Shown: piece by piece, positions 1 through 8,318 of the stretch
Numbering within the stretch: position 1 is the first letter of the stretch
How the letters are laid out: each line of letters opens with the position of its first letter
Source: Flavobacterium aquatile LMG 4008 = ATCC 11947
Lineage (GTDB): Bacteria > Bacteroidota > Bacteroidia > Flavobacteriales > Flavobacteriaceae
Direction: 5' to 3'
Assembly (NCBI RefSeq): GCF_000757385.1
Contig: NZ_JRHH01000003.1
Location: 558,001 to 622,000 of the forward strand
Length of the DNA: 64,000 bases
Notes under the pieces: model-generated
Seen by the model: the letters and a program-made list of their open reading frames with translations, nothing else
The model's database searches: none
Told to the model about the DNA's origin: nothing
Made by a program: the position numbers and the translations under genes

Positions 1-323
1 TTGAATTGTTTTACAATACTCGGATTTGCTTCGCTAGAAACCCAAATTTTCAATTCGGCTTCAAGGTCAAATGTTCCTGCAGTTTCTACACTAAATCGGG
101 TAATACTTTTGTATAAAATCGATTTATATTCTACTTTGCTTCCAGTAATTCCTTGCTTTTCAATTAAAATCAATCTTTTGTTTGTGAAAATAAAAGTATC
201 TCTTATTAATTTGAAACCCAATTCAATTTGCTCACCATCAATTAATAGTTTTCCGTAGTCTTTAAGTAAAGTTTCTGAGTTGACAGCACCAGCATTTCCA
301 AGTAAGGCAGAAAATATTCCCAT
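1..323 (-). CDS. PH domain-containing protein (partial, C-terminus off the left edge)
   Basis: Reading the minus strand from ATG at 321-323 gives an open frame of about 107 codons that runs off the window, so the C-terminus is missing. The protein starts MGIFSALLGNAGAV and carries FTNKRLILIEKQGITGSK followed by a YKSILYKSI strand, which is the pattern of bacterial pleckstrin-homology-like proteins (bPH_1 family). These are small cytosolic proteins of about 120-125 residues whose ligand is generally unknown. Most of the family length is visible. The frame has no stop, and the spurious plus-strand ORF over it lacks any family signature. Function beyond the fold is not known. Confidence 0.75.
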   Translation of the reverse strand, partial: MGIFSALLGNAGAVNSETLLKDYGKLLIDGEQIELGFKLIRDTFIFTNKRLILIEKQGITGSKVEYKSILYKSITRFSVETAGTFDLEAELKIWVSSEANPSIVKQF

Positions 324-374
324 GATATTTTATTTTAGATTTAGTTTGTCAAATGTAAAAATAAAACTTCGGAT

Positions 375-1082
375 TTACATAAAATAAGCCAAAACAATAC
401 CTAAAACTATAACGATTAATTTGGCCAAATTGAACTTATGACCTTCGCTACTTTCAAAAATGATAGTGGATGAAATGTGAAATAAAATACCAATTACAAT
501 TCCCGAAATTTCAGTGTAATAATTTGATAAAAAAGAAAGATTTTCGGCTGCAAAAGTACCTAACGGAGTCATGAATGCAAAAACCAACATGAAAAATAAA
601 ATAGCTTTTTTATTCAATTGTGCATTACTAAAGAAAGTAGTTAAGATAATCGCAATCGGAAAGTGGTGAATTGCAATGCCATACGCCAAATGATTGTGAT
701 TACTAATCGGCATTCCTTCAAGAAGCGCATGCAAACACAAACTAAAAAACAACAACCACGGAATGTGATTCATCGTATCGTGACCATGAACATGACCGTG
801 TTCGGCACCTTTGGAGAAGTATTCGAGAATAATTTGGAACACAATTCCAATCATTATAAAAAGACCAATCATTCCATTACCATGATTATGTCCTTCGTGA
901 TCGTGAATGCTTGCTTCATAAACTTCAGGAAGCAAATGCATCACTGTTAGCGAAAGTAAAAAAGCACCACTAAAAGCTAATAGTAATTTTAAATTCTTCT
1001 TACTCTTCGGACGAAGAAATAAGGCAACTATAAAACCTATAATTACTGCAAATAAAGGTAAAATGTAAATTGAATAATTCAT
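375..1082 (-). CDS. ZIP family metal transporter
   Basis: About 235 residues with roughly eight hydrophobic segments. Two His-rich stretches (HDHEGHNHG near residue 68 and HGHVHGHD near residue 95) sit between membrane segments, and the core metal-site motifs HALLEG and IHHFP lie in the two central helices, as in ZIP transporters that import zinc or other divalent metals across the inner membrane. An upstream in-frame ATG at 1103 would add seven residues but lies inside a dispersed inverted repeat, so the ATG at 1082 (MNYSIYILP) is preferred. Metal specificity cannot be read from sequence. It is separated from the PH-domain gene by about 50 bp and may share a transcript with it. Confidence 0.85.
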   Translation of the reverse strand: MNYSIYILPLFAVIIGFIVALFLRPKSKKNLKLLLAFSGAFLLSLTVMHLLPEVYEASIHDHEGHNHGNGMIGLFIMIGIVFQIILEYFSKGAEHGHVHGHDTMNHIPWLLFFSLCLHALLEGMPISNHNHLAYGIAIHHFPIAIILTTFFSNAQLNKKAILFFMLVFAFMTPLGTFAAENLSFLSNYYTEISGIVIGILFHISSTIIFESSEGHKFNLAKLIVIVLGIVLAYFM

Positions 1083-1097
1083 TATAAAATTATTTTT

Positions 1098-1166
1098 TGT
1101 CATTCTGAACTTGTTTCAGAATCTCAAGATAATTTATTAAGATTCTGAAACAAGTTCAGAATGACA
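1098..1166. repeat. Inverted pair of TGTCATTCTGAA-type repeats
   Basis: Two copies of a 27-28-base sequence (1098-1125 and, inverted, 1139-1166) face each other with a 13-base loop. Each copy has the core CATTCTGAACTTGTTTCAGAA, so the whole forms a long hairpin between two minus-strand genes. Related TGTCATT repeats occur at 38864-38890 and 56985-57002. It could act as a terminator or RNA stabiliser for the upstream gene, but there is no clear U-run. Confidence 0.8.
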
Positions 1167-1173
1167 GATGTAA

Positions 1174-1917
1174 TTACTTAAAAATCATAATCAAACGTTC
1201 GCTGTCTTTTTTATGAAATTTCTTCAGTTTATAATCACCGAAAATATCCAATAAAAAGATTCCTGCAGTTTCCATCATTTGAGTAAAATCTTCCAAAGTC
1301 AATGCTTTTACTTTTTCGGTAAAATGAAACTTTTCGCCTTGATCTTCAAAGTCGATTTCTTTATAAATATGATTGTCAGCAACGTAACGTTTTATATGAA
1401 AATCAATTCCATCAACGGTTTTAATTTCAGCCGGAACTAAATTCGCAATCACCTGATTTACATTCATAAAATCAATTACAGCAAATCCATATTCTGTCAA
1501 ACTATCTTTTATGGCAACTAATGTTTTCAAATTGTCTTCGTCATTTTCAAAATAACCAAAACTAGTAAACAAATTGAAAATAGCATCAAATTTATCTTCA
1601 AATGGTTCGCGCATGTCATGAACTTGAAAATGCAACGTATCATTAACATTTTTACTCGCTTCAGCAATACTGTTTTCAGATAAATCGGCACCAATAACAT
1701 CAAATCCTAACTGGTTTAAATAAATAGAATGACGACCTTTTCCGCAAGCCAAATCAAGGACTTTTGCCTTTTCGGGTAAGTTTAAATAATGCGTTAAATT
1801 GTCCATGAAAATCTGTGCTTCACGGTAATTTCTATCTTTATAAAGAATGTGGTAGTATGGTGTATCAAACCAAGAGGCGAACCAGTTTATGGTTTTCAAA
1901 TTTGTATTTTCTGACAT
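1174..1917 (-). CDS. Class I SAM-dependent methyltransferase
   Basis: 247 residues. The SAM-binding motif I is VLDLACGKGRHS near residue 54, followed by the acidic motif II GADLSENSI; a Rossmann-like methyltransferase domain spans roughly residues 40-160. The N-terminus (NWFASWFDTPYYHILYKDR) is typical of a small Bacteroidota family of stand-alone methyltransferases of unknown substrate. Nothing in the sequence identifies the acceptor. It is divergent from the THUMP methyltransferase at 2050, with a 132-bp gap holding a -7 promoter element for the latter. Confidence 0.85.
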   Translation of the reverse strand: MSENTNLKTINWFASWFDTPYYHILYKDRNYREAQIFMDNLTHYLNLPEKAKVLDLACGKGRHSIYLNQLGFDVIGADLSENSIAEASKNVNDTLHFQVHDMREPFEDKFDAIFNLFTSFGYFENDEDNLKTLVAIKDSLTEYGFAVIDFMNVNQVIANLVPAEIKTVDGIDFHIKRYVADNHIYKEIDFEDQGEKFHFTEKVKALTLEDFTQMMETAGIFLLDIFGDYKLKKFHKKDSERLIMIFK

Positions 1918-1956
1918 TTATCTTTTCAAATGAATTCTTAGCGTGCAAATTTAGTG

Positions 1957-1964
1957 TATTTTTG
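1957..1964 (+). promoter_or_regulatory. Candidate -7 element upstream of the THUMP methyltransferase
   Basis: TATTTTTG matches the Bacteroidota -7 consensus TAnnTTTG. It lies 85 bases before the start codon at 2050. No convincing -33 TTTG is seen, so it is weakly supported. Confidence 0.4.
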
Positions 1965-2049
1965 CAGAAGTTATTCCAAGTTTGAAGTTTGATATTTTAG
2001 AATTAAGATTTATTTGGGATTTATTATTTGATTATTGGAATTTATATAG

Positions 2050-3222
2050 ATGGAAAATTTTAAAATGATTGCCAAAACCTTCTTTGGTTTTGAAGAAATA
2101 TTAGCTCAAGAATTACGTGTTTTGGGCGCACAAGATGTTGAAATTGGAACCAGAATGGTAAGTTTCAAAGGCGATAAAGGATTTATGTACAAAGCCAATT
2201 TGTCGTTGCGAACTGCTTTAAAAATCTTAAAACCAATTTATTATTTTAGAGCAAAAACCGATGCGTTATTATACAAAGGAATTCAAGGTATTGATTGGAG
2301 CAAATACCTAAATGCCAACCAAACGTTTGTAATTGACACCACAATTCATTCCGATTTTTTCAAACATTCACAATTTGTATCTCAAAAAGCAAAAGACGCT
2401 ATTGTCGATCAATTTCGTGAAAAAACTGGCGTTCGTCCAAGTGTTGATAAAGATTTTCCCGATTTACGAATCAATATTCATATCGATAAAGACCAACTTT
2501 CTATTGCGTTAGATACATCTGGCGCATCGTTACACCAACGTGGTTATAAAACGGCTACCAATATTGCACCTATAAATGAAGTTCTAGCAGCAGGAATGCT
2601 ATTGCTTGCAGGTTGGGAAGGAAAAACCGATTTTCTAGATCCAATGTGTGGCTCGGGAACTATTTTGGCCGAAGCTGCGATGATTGCTTGTAATATTCCG
2701 GCAAACATCAACAGAAAAGAATTTGCTTTCGAAAAATGGAATGATTGGGATAACGATTTATTCGATAATATTATTGATGCTTTAATGAAACGAACTCGCG
2801 AATTTCATTACACTATCAAAGGTTACGATAAAGCGCCAAGTGCTGTAGAAAAAGCTAAAGCAAATATTAAAAATGCCAATCTAGACGATTATGTAACAGT
2901 ATCTCAACAAAATTTCTTTGATACTAAAAAAGAAACATCTGGACCTTTGCAAATGGTTTTCAATCCGCCATACGGTGAACGTTTGGATATTGATTTGGAG
3001 CGTTTTTATAGAGAAATGGGCGACACGATGAAGCAAAATTATCCTGGAACTCATGCTTGGTTTATTACAGCCAATCTTGATGCATTAAAATTCGTCGGAT
3101 TAAAACCTTCAAGAAAAATCAAACTTTTTAACGGAAGTTTAGAAGCGCGATTAGTGAAATACGAAATGTACGAAGGAAGTAAAAGAACGAAATTTCAGAA
3201 CAGAGAAGAGGAAGAAGAATAG
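2050..3222 (+). CDS. THUMP domain class I RNA methyltransferase (RlmL N-domain/YpsC-like)
   Basis: 390 residues. An N-terminal ferredoxin-like plus THUMP region (about residues 1-160) precedes a UPF0020-type methyltransferase domain. The latter shows DPMCGSGTILAEA (SAM binding, near residue 197) and NPPYGERL (near residue 305), the catalytic motif of enzymes that methylate exocyclic amines of nucleotides. Family members modify guanosine in rRNA or tRNA; E. coli RlmL carries a related domain. The older label 'N6-adenine DNA methylase' is misleading because THUMP binds RNA. The C-terminus ends in a Lys/Arg- then Glu-rich tail. Which rRNA position is modified here is not determinable. Confidence 0.88.
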   Translation: MENFKMIAKTFFGFEEILAQELRVLGAQDVEIGTRMVSFKGDKGFMYKANLSLRTALKILKPIYYFRAKTDALLYKGIQGIDWSKYLNANQTFVIDTTIHSDFFKHSQFVSQKAKDAIVDQFREKTGVRPSVDKDFPDLRINIHIDKDQLSIALDTSGASLHQRGYKTATNIAPINEVLAAGMLLLAGWEGKTDFLDPMCGSGTILAEAAMIACNIPANINRKEFAFEKWNDWDNDLFDNIIDALMKRTREFHYTIKGYDKAPSAVEKAKANIKNANLDDYVTVSQQNFFDTKKETSGPLQMVFNPPYGERLDIDLERFYREMGDTMKQNYPGTHAWFITANLDALKFVGLKPSRKIKLFNGSLEARLVKYEMYEGSKRTKFQNREEEEE

Positions 3223-3285
3223 TTTTCAGATGGCAGATTTCAGATTTCTACATCATACAATTTTACATTATACAATTTCAAAAAA

Positions 3286-3519
3286 ATGAGTAAGAAGACA
3301 AAAGCATTCATTTATCAATTAATTTGTTTTGCAGTTTTATTTATTGCAGTACGTTTTTTAGTAGCAACTTATACAAATTTAACAGGATATTGGATTCCGT
3401 TAACGGCATTTGTTGTTGGAACCATTTTAGCACCAAGATTTCAAGCCATCAATACAAGAGATGGAGAAAAATTATTTATGAAATGGATTTTTCTTAAAGG
3501 GATTAAAGAGATAAAGTAA
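3286..3519 (+). CDS. Small two-helix membrane protein
   Basis: 77 residues with two hydrophobic helices (about residues 8-28 and 33-50) and a charged C-terminal tail ending KGIKEIK. No enzymatic motif. Starts ATG after a 63-bp spacer of periodic AT-rich sequence. Its last codons touch the left terminal repeat of the S23 element that begins at 3516. Conserved small proteins of this type occur in Flavobacteriia without known function. Confidence 0.65.
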   Translation: MSKKTKAFIYQLICFAVLFIAVRFLVATYTNLTGYWIPLTAFVVGTILAPRFQAINTRDGEKLFMKWIFLKGIKEIK

Positions 3520-3927
3520 TTACGAATTTAAAATTACGAATTACGAATGGTTTGCTCGTAATGTTTTTTGAATTGAACCAATAATTTTTAACAATTCTTC
3601 AGTATCATTCAAGAGACTTTTGTTTTCTTCATTGGTTAAGTAGTTTGTCTCTGTCAACAATCGAATCCAATAATGAGTCTCTCTAGCTTCTTTGTAAGCT
3701 ATAGTTAGTTTTGCAAAGAAATCTTTTTCAGATTGACCGCCAATAGCTTCTTCAATGTTAGCACCAATTGATGTTCCAGAACGAAGTAATTGCTTGCTTA
3801 AGACGTATTCTTTTTTTTCGTCACACAGATATTGATATACTTTTACAATGCGCACTGCGAAAGCAAAACTTTTAACTTGAATAATATTTTCTTTCATCGT
3901 AATTCGTAATTTTTAATTCGTAATTAC
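3516..3927 (-). mobile_element. S23/IVS-like element: four-helix-bundle gene bounded by 31-bp inverted repeats
   Basis: Left repeat 3516-3546 and right repeat 3897-3927 are reverse complements of each other at 30 of 31 positions. The enclosed gene fits them exactly: its stop codon (3541-3543) lies in the left repeat and its ATG (3895-3897) touches the right repeat. In several bacteria S23-family genes sit inside 23S rRNA intervening sequences whose ends pair into a stem. The same layout is seen here between protein genes. Whether it moves is an inference. Confidence 0.6.
3541..3897 (-). CDS. Four-helix bundle protein (S23 / IVS-encoded family)
   Basis: 118 residues. The family signature is clear: QLLRSGTSIGANIEEA near residue 38, then KLTIAYKEARETHYWIRLL, then TEELLKIIGSIQKTL. 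This small helical protein family was first seen encoded in intervening sequences of 23S rRNA and is structurally related to Avd of diversity-generating retroelements; it forms basic pentamers that may bind nucleic acid. No function is established. It lies on the strand opposite its left neighbour and is tightly enclosed by 31-bp inverted repeats. Confidence 0.88.
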   Translation of the reverse strand: MKENIIQVKSFAFAVRIVKVYQYLCDEKKEYVLSKQLLRSGTSIGANIEEAIGGQSEKDFFAKLTIAYKEARETHYWIRLLTETNYLTNEENKSLLNDTEELLKIIGSIQKTLRANHS

Positions 3928-4706
3928 TTATTCTTCTTGCTGCTTTTCTTTTTCTTATTCTTATCTTCTTTTTTCTCTTTAGCTTTTACAGTTGCTTTGT
4001 AAAGTGGTAAAAAGTAAGAAACTGTGTAGTTGAAGCCAACACCAAAATCACCATCATAAGTTCTGTTGAAACCTGGAATATAAAGATTATCGAAATTATC
4101 TGGTTTTTTATTGGTGAATAATCGGTTGATTCTAAAACTAAAACCGACAAAAATATTATTAAAAACTTCAGCTTTTACTCCAGCTACAACTTCACCCCAT
4201 TGTGCCGATAATCCACTAAATTTTTCTCCAGAAACGGTAATTGGTTCTTCTCCAAAATGCGGATTTGGGTTGTAAACCTGATAATCGTTCAATGTTTGTT
4301 TAAAAGAACTCACACCATATCGTAAACCTACATAAATCATGTTCTCCATTCCGAGCCAATTTTCATAGGCATTGTAATCGAAACCTGCTTTTATATAAGT
4401 TCCTTCGGTTGTAAAATTAAGTTGTGTGTCGTCAACGGTTTTGTTTTCGTTACCCAATTCTACGGCGATGTAATGTTTACGGGTTAATCGATAATCTCCA
4501 ACTAATTCCAATCCGCGATAGTCTTTTTCGTAAAAAGAACGCGTTAATTTAAATAAATCGACACCAAAGCGAATGCCATAACGCTCTGTTTTGGGCGGAA
4601 TAGAATCTTTTTTAGGCACTTCCTGTTTAGAAACTTCTTGTGCGATTCCTGAAAATGAAATCAGAACGACTACTAAACTAAAAATAGATCTTAACATGTG
4701 TTTCAT
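3924..4706 (-). CDS. DUF6048 family protein (outer membrane barrel-like)
   Basis: About 260 residues from ATG at 4706 (MKHMLRSIFSLVVV), with a signal peptide ending near FSGIAQ. The rest is rich in alternating aromatic/polar strands (GVGFNYTVSYFLPLY at the end), suggesting a beta-barrel outer membrane protein, followed by a Lys-rich tail (KKKKSSKKNK). In Flavobacteriia a DUF6048 gene typically follows a DUF6452 gene and rlmD, exactly as here, so the three are probably one operon. The start overlaps the end of the DUF6452 gene by about 29 bp. An upstream ATG at 4733 is possible but less signal-like. The role is unknown. Confidence 0.75.
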   Translation of the reverse strand: MKHMLRSIFSLVVVLISFSGIAQEVSKQEVPKKDSIPPKTERYGIRFGVDLFKLTRSFYEKDYRGLELVGDYRLTRKHYIAVELGNENKTVDDTQLNFTTEGTYIKAGFDYNAYENWLGMENMIYVGLRYGVSSFKQTLNDYQVYNPNPHFGEEPITVSGEKFSGLSAQWGEVVAGVKAEVFNNIFVGFSFRINRLFTNKKPDNFDNLYIPGFNRTYDGDFGVGFNYTVSYFLPLYKATVKAKEKKEDKNKKKKSSKKNK

Positions 4707-5181
4707 TTTCGTTTTCAATAGCGTTAGTTTCAATGTTTATTCCTTTAATCCATTTCCCATCAGGAATTGTATTGTCTGAATCAATTATAGGATTGGTATC
4801 TCTCAGTGTAAAAACGTTTTTATATCCGCAAGCTCTCGAAACATAAACATTTTTTCCTGTGTAATTTATTTCAAAAAAGTCTTTGTTTTCTGTTGTTCCT
4901 CCAGAGTTTAATACAAAACTATATTTCGTAACTAAATCAGTTGTTCCTGTTTTTAGTGGTAATGCAATTTTACTAACACCATTAAAAACGTTTAAAGTAT
5001 CGGTTTCACCTTCAGCATTTGCTTTTAAATTCACCACATTTTTTAATACTGTAGGATTTGCATCATCATAAAACTCTATAATCAATCGAGGAGTAGTTGG
5101 TGTGTTTGGATCACAAATGTCATCTTTCTCACAACCAGAAAACGCAAATCCGATAAACAACAATAAAAATATTTTTTTCAT
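4678..5181 (-). CDS. DUF6452 family lipoprotein
   Basis: About 167 residues from ATG at 5181. The lipobox is LLLFIGFAFSGC with Cys at about residue 17, followed by EKDDICDPNTPTTPRLIIEFYD, the conserved opening of DUF6452. The body is predicted to be beta-rich and contains a later Cys in SRACGYKN. It probably sits in the outer or inner membrane by lipid anchor. It lies 54 bp downstream of rlmD and overlaps the next gene, indicating co-transcription. No biochemical function is known. Confidence 0.78.
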   Translation of the reverse strand: MKKIFLLLFIGFAFSGCEKDDICDPNTPTTPRLIIEFYDDANPTVLKNVVNLKANAEGETDTLNVFNGVSKIALPLKTGTTDLVTKYSFVLNSGGTTENKDFFEINYTGKNVYVSRACGYKNVFTLRDTNPIIDSDNTIPDGKWIKGINIETNAIENENETHVKIYF

Positions 5182-5234
5182 AATTTTTAATTTCAATCTA
5201 AATAAACTTCCATCTTCCATTTTCCATCTCCTAA

Positions 5235-6650
5235 CTATTTCTTCTCCAAAAGTACAACATTTTCCACATGATGCGTCTGCGGAAACATATCTACAGGTCG
5301 CACACGAGTAACTTTATACATTTCGTCCATCAAAGCTAAATCTCTTGCTTGTGTAGCCGAGTTACAACTTACATACACAATTTTTGGAGCGCCAGTTTTT
5401 AATAACATTTCAACAACGTCTTTGTGCATTCCATCTCTTGGTGGATCGGTGATGATTACGTCTGGTTTACCGTGTTTTGCAATAAAATCGTCGTTGAAAA
5501 CATTTTTCATATCTCCAACATAAAACTCACAATTGGTAATTTCATTGCGTTTCGCATTTTCTTTAGCATCGACAATCGCTTCTGGAACGGCTTCTACACC
5601 AATTACTTTTTTAGCTTTTTTAGAAACAAATTGCGCAATAGTTCCGGTTCCGGTATATAAATCATAAACCACTTCGTTTCCAGTTAATCCTGCGAAGTCT
5701 CTTGTGATTTTGTATAATTCGTAGGCTTGGTCTGAATTGGTTTGGTAGAATGATTTGGCGTTGATAGAAAATTTCAAACCTTCCATTTCTTCCAAAATAT
5801 AATCTCTACCTTTATATAATTTGATATCTTGATCATATAACGTGTCGTTTGCCTTGCTATTAATTACATATTGCAACGACGTAATTTGCGGAAATTTTTC
5901 ATGAATAAAATTCATCAACAACTCACGATTGGCTTTGTCGTTTTCAAAAAACTGAATCAAAACCATAATCTCGCCAGTCGAAGCGGTTCTTATCATTAAC
6001 GTTCGCAACAAACCTTCATGATTTCTTGCATTGAAGAATGTCATATTATTGGCAACAGCAAATTCTTTAATCGAATTACGAATGTCGTTCGATGGATCTT
6101 CTTGCAAATGACATTTTTCAATATCCAGAATCTTGTCCCACATTCTAGGAATATGAAATCCAAGAGCTGGATTTTTACTCAACGATTGGTCTTCGCTTTT
6201 AATTTCGTTTTCGTTCAACCAACGTGTGTCTGAAAACCCGAATTCCATTTTATTTCTGTAAAACAATTGTTTTTCTGATCCTAAAATTGGTTCAAACGCT
6301 GGCAATTCAATTTTACCAATGCGTTTTAGGTTATTATACACTTCCTGATTTTTATAGAACAACTGTTGCTCATACTTCATGTTCTGCCATTTGCAACCGC
6401 CACACGCGCCAAAATGTTGGCATACAGGTTCAATTCTATTTTCAGAAAACGAATGAAATTTAATGGCTTTACCTTCAAAATACGACTTGCGTTTCTTTAA
6501 AGTTTGCACATCAACCACATCTCCAGGCACAACGTTTGGTATAAAAATTACTTGTCCTTCTGGCGCTTTAGCAACCGAAACACCTTTCGCACCAGCATCA
6601 AGCACGGTAACATTTTCAAATATAACTTTGTCTGTCTTCTTTTTTCCCAT
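5235..6650 (-). CDS. rlmD: 23S rRNA (uracil(1939)-C(5))-methyltransferase RlmD
   Basis: 471 residues. Residues 10-65 form a TRAM RNA-binding domain. The 4Fe-4S cluster motif CQHFGACGGCKWQ follows near residue 78 and the fourth ligand comes later at KCHLQ. The SAM domain holds DLYTGTGTIAQF (motif I) and DPPRDGMHKD; the catalytic Cys is in VYVSCNSATQARD near residue 430. This is the TrmA/RlmCD family that makes 5-methyluridine; RlmD is the usual Bacteroidota annotation, although position specificity is inferred. A -7 element lies only four bases before the start codon, so the mRNA may be leaderless. First gene of a probable operon with DUF6452 and DUF6048. Confidence 0.9.
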   Translation of the reverse strand: MGKKKTDKVIFENVTVLDAGAKGVSVAKAPEGQVIFIPNVVPGDVVDVQTLKKRKSYFEGKAIKFHSFSENRIEPVCQHFGACGGCKWQNMKYEQQLFYKNQEVYNNLKRIGKIELPAFEPILGSEKQLFYRNKMEFGFSDTRWLNENEIKSEDQSLSKNPALGFHIPRMWDKILDIEKCHLQEDPSNDIRNSIKEFAVANNMTFFNARNHEGLLRTLMIRTASTGEIMVLIQFFENDKANRELLMNFIHEKFPQITSLQYVINSKANDTLYDQDIKLYKGRDYILEEMEGLKFSINAKSFYQTNSDQAYELYKITRDFAGLTGNEVVYDLYTGTGTIAQFVSKKAKKVIGVEAVPEAIVDAKENAKRNEITNCEFYVGDMKNVFNDDFIAKHGKPDVIITDPPRDGMHKDVVEMLLKTGAPKIVYVSCNSATQARDLALMDEMYKVTRVRPVDMFPQTHHVENVVLLEKK

Positions 6651-6654
6651 GAGG

Positions 6655-6662
6655 CAAAAATA
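6655..6662 (-). promoter_or_regulatory. -7 promoter element abutting the rlmD start
   Basis: On the minus strand TATTTTTG matches TAnnTTTG and ends four bases before the ATG at 6650. With the usual 4-7-base distance to the transcription start, the mRNA would begin at or next to the start codon. No -33 element is evident. Confidence 0.5.
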
Positions 6663-6781
6663 ATGTATTGGTTTGTTTTATTAGAATCTTTAAGAAAAAA
6701 ATATAATTTACACGGCAATTCTTGTTAATTTTTGCAATGGTGGCTTTGGGAAATTTGTATATTTGGGGAAATAATCAGAAT

Positions 6782-7636
6782 ATGAAAAAGATAATTGCAG
6801 TAGTACTATTTTTCTTTAGTTTACATTTTTATGCCCAAGAAAACAGTTTGAAATTTGATAAAAAATTCTTTGAATGTGAGAACCAATGGGTAGCACTTAA
6901 AATGAATGATAAAGATCCAACCTACATGTTGGGTGTAATTTATTTTGATCCATACAAGGGATATGTTTTTAACACAATGAATGATTTCAAAATTGATGAG
7001 TCAAATATTTTTATACCAACCGAAGAACAAAATTCTACGAATATTATAAATGTTGTTAGTAATGTAAATCTAAGGTTCTCAACTATTCCTGAAGCAAAAT
7101 ATAAGGAGTTGAATATAGATAAATTGAATGAAATATTTAATACCATTCGATATGATGAAAATGATGCTGATGATTTAATTAAAAAAGGGTATCATCTAAA
7201 CCATGTAGGAGCATCTGAAGTTGCAATTCCTATTTTAGAGAAAGCTGAAAAAATTAATCCTAAAGCTAACGGATTGTTGTTTGAATTAGGCTATGCCTAT
7301 AACGCAACTAAGCAATATAAAAAAACCATAACTTTGTTGCATATTGGAATTTCAAAATTTGAAAGAAATAATTGGCTACTATATAAAGAACTTATATTCG
7401 CATTAGTTTTTGAAAAACAATTGGATAACGCCGAAGAAACTTTCAAGAATGGATTAAAAAATGTAAAAAACAAAACCAATGTTGCAGAATCGTCATATAA
7501 TATTGCCTACGGATATTTTACAGAAAAAAACAAGAAAAAATTTGAAGAATGGTTTTCAATTACCAGCCAGCATTCAAATAATGAATCTCAATACATCAAG
7601 AATTTAGAGTTGATGAAAAAGGAGTTAAACAGATGA
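6782..7636 (+). CDS. Secreted tetratricopeptide repeat protein
   Basis: 284 residues from ATG at 6782, giving a signal peptide MKKIIAVVLFFFSLHFYAQ that an upstream in-frame start would bury. Residues about 125-280 contain TPR-like helix pairs (AIPILEKAEKINPKANGLLFELGYAY and the next repeat beginning KKTITLLHIGI). The N-terminal 120 residues are unassigned and beta-rich. TPR proteins mediate protein-protein contacts; here in the periplasm. The stop overlaps the DUF1697 start (ATGA), so the two genes are translationally coupled, although no functional link is known. Confidence 0.75.
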   Translation: MKKIIAVVLFFFSLHFYAQENSLKFDKKFFECENQWVALKMNDKDPTYMLGVIYFDPYKGYVFNTMNDFKIDESNIFIPTEEQNSTNIINVVSNVNLRFSTIPEAKYKELNIDKLNEIFNTIRYDENDADDLIKKGYHLNHVGASEVAIPILEKAEKINPKANGLLFELGYAYNATKQYKKTITLLHIGISKFERNNWLLYKELIFALVFEKQLDNAEETFKNGLKNVKNKTNVAESSYNIAYGYFTEKNKKKFEEWFSITSQHSNNESQYIKNLELMKKELNR

Positions 7637-8178
7637 AACACCTAGCATTACTTCGAGGAATAAACGTCTCAGGACACAACATGATAAAGATGGAAGCGCT
7701 TAAAGCTGCGTTAGAAGCCATTGAGTTTACTAATGTGATTACTTACATCCAAAGCGGCAATGTGTTTGTAGAAACTGAGGAAGAAAGCAGTTTTGGCGTT
7801 GGTTTCAAAATCAAACAAGAAATCTTTAAAACATTTGGACACGAAGTTCCTGTGATTGTAATTGGTAAGAATGATTTGGAGTTGTGTTTTAAAAACAATC
7901 CGTTTCTAAAGCAAAAAGACGTTGATGCTAAAAAGTTGTACGTCGCTTTTATTTCAAAAGAATTATCAAGTTCCGCCATAAACGAATTAAAAATAAGCCA
8001 ATTCAAACCCGACGAAGCCGTAATCGACGGCAACAGAATCTTCATAAAATATGACATCGGCGCCGGGAAAACACGTTTAGACCAAAAATACATCGAGAAA
8101 AAACTAAACGTTACTGCTACCATTAGAAATTGGAATACGGTTACGAAGTTGTTGGAAATGTATGAGGAGGAATTATAA
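7633..8178 (+). CDS. DUF1697 domain-containing protein
   Basis: 181 residues. Family signature is clear: LLRGINVSGHNMIKME at the N-terminus, then FTNVITYIQSGNVFVET, and a C-terminal TIRNWNTVTKLLEM. DUF1697 proteins are widespread, small, cytosolic and of unknown function. ATG overlaps the stop of the TPR gene by four bases (ATGA). No catalytic residues can be assigned. Confidence 0.9.
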   Translation: MKHLALLRGINVSGHNMIKMEALKAALEAIEFTNVITYIQSGNVFVETEEESSFGVGFKIKQEIFKTFGHEVPVIVIGKNDLELCFKNNPFLKQKDVDAKKLYVAFISKELSSSAINELKISQFKPDEAVIDGNRIFIKYDIGAGKTRLDQKYIEKKLNVTATIRNWNTVTKLLEMYEEEL

Positions 8179-8266
8179 ATGTTTAAGAGTTTGAAAGTTG
8201 TTTGAAAAAAACATCCTAAAAGATAAAACCTATTCTTTTATTAAAAATAACAATAATTATATAACA

Positions 8267-8294
8267 TTGAAGTCGGCATGATTTTTTAACTTTG
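8267..8294 (+). promoter_or_regulatory. Promoter for the OsmC-family gene
   Basis: TTG at 8267-8269, a 17-base spacer and TAACTTTG at 8287-8294 fit the Bacteroidota -33/-7 consensus. The -7 box lies 24 bases before the start codon. Confidence 0.6.
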
Positions 8295-8318
8295 ATAAAA
8301 ATTTAAAAACACCACATC

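Noticed and set aside
1..258. Plus-strand 85-residue ORF at the left edge
   Set aside because: The minus strand encodes a clear PH-domain protein over the same bases.
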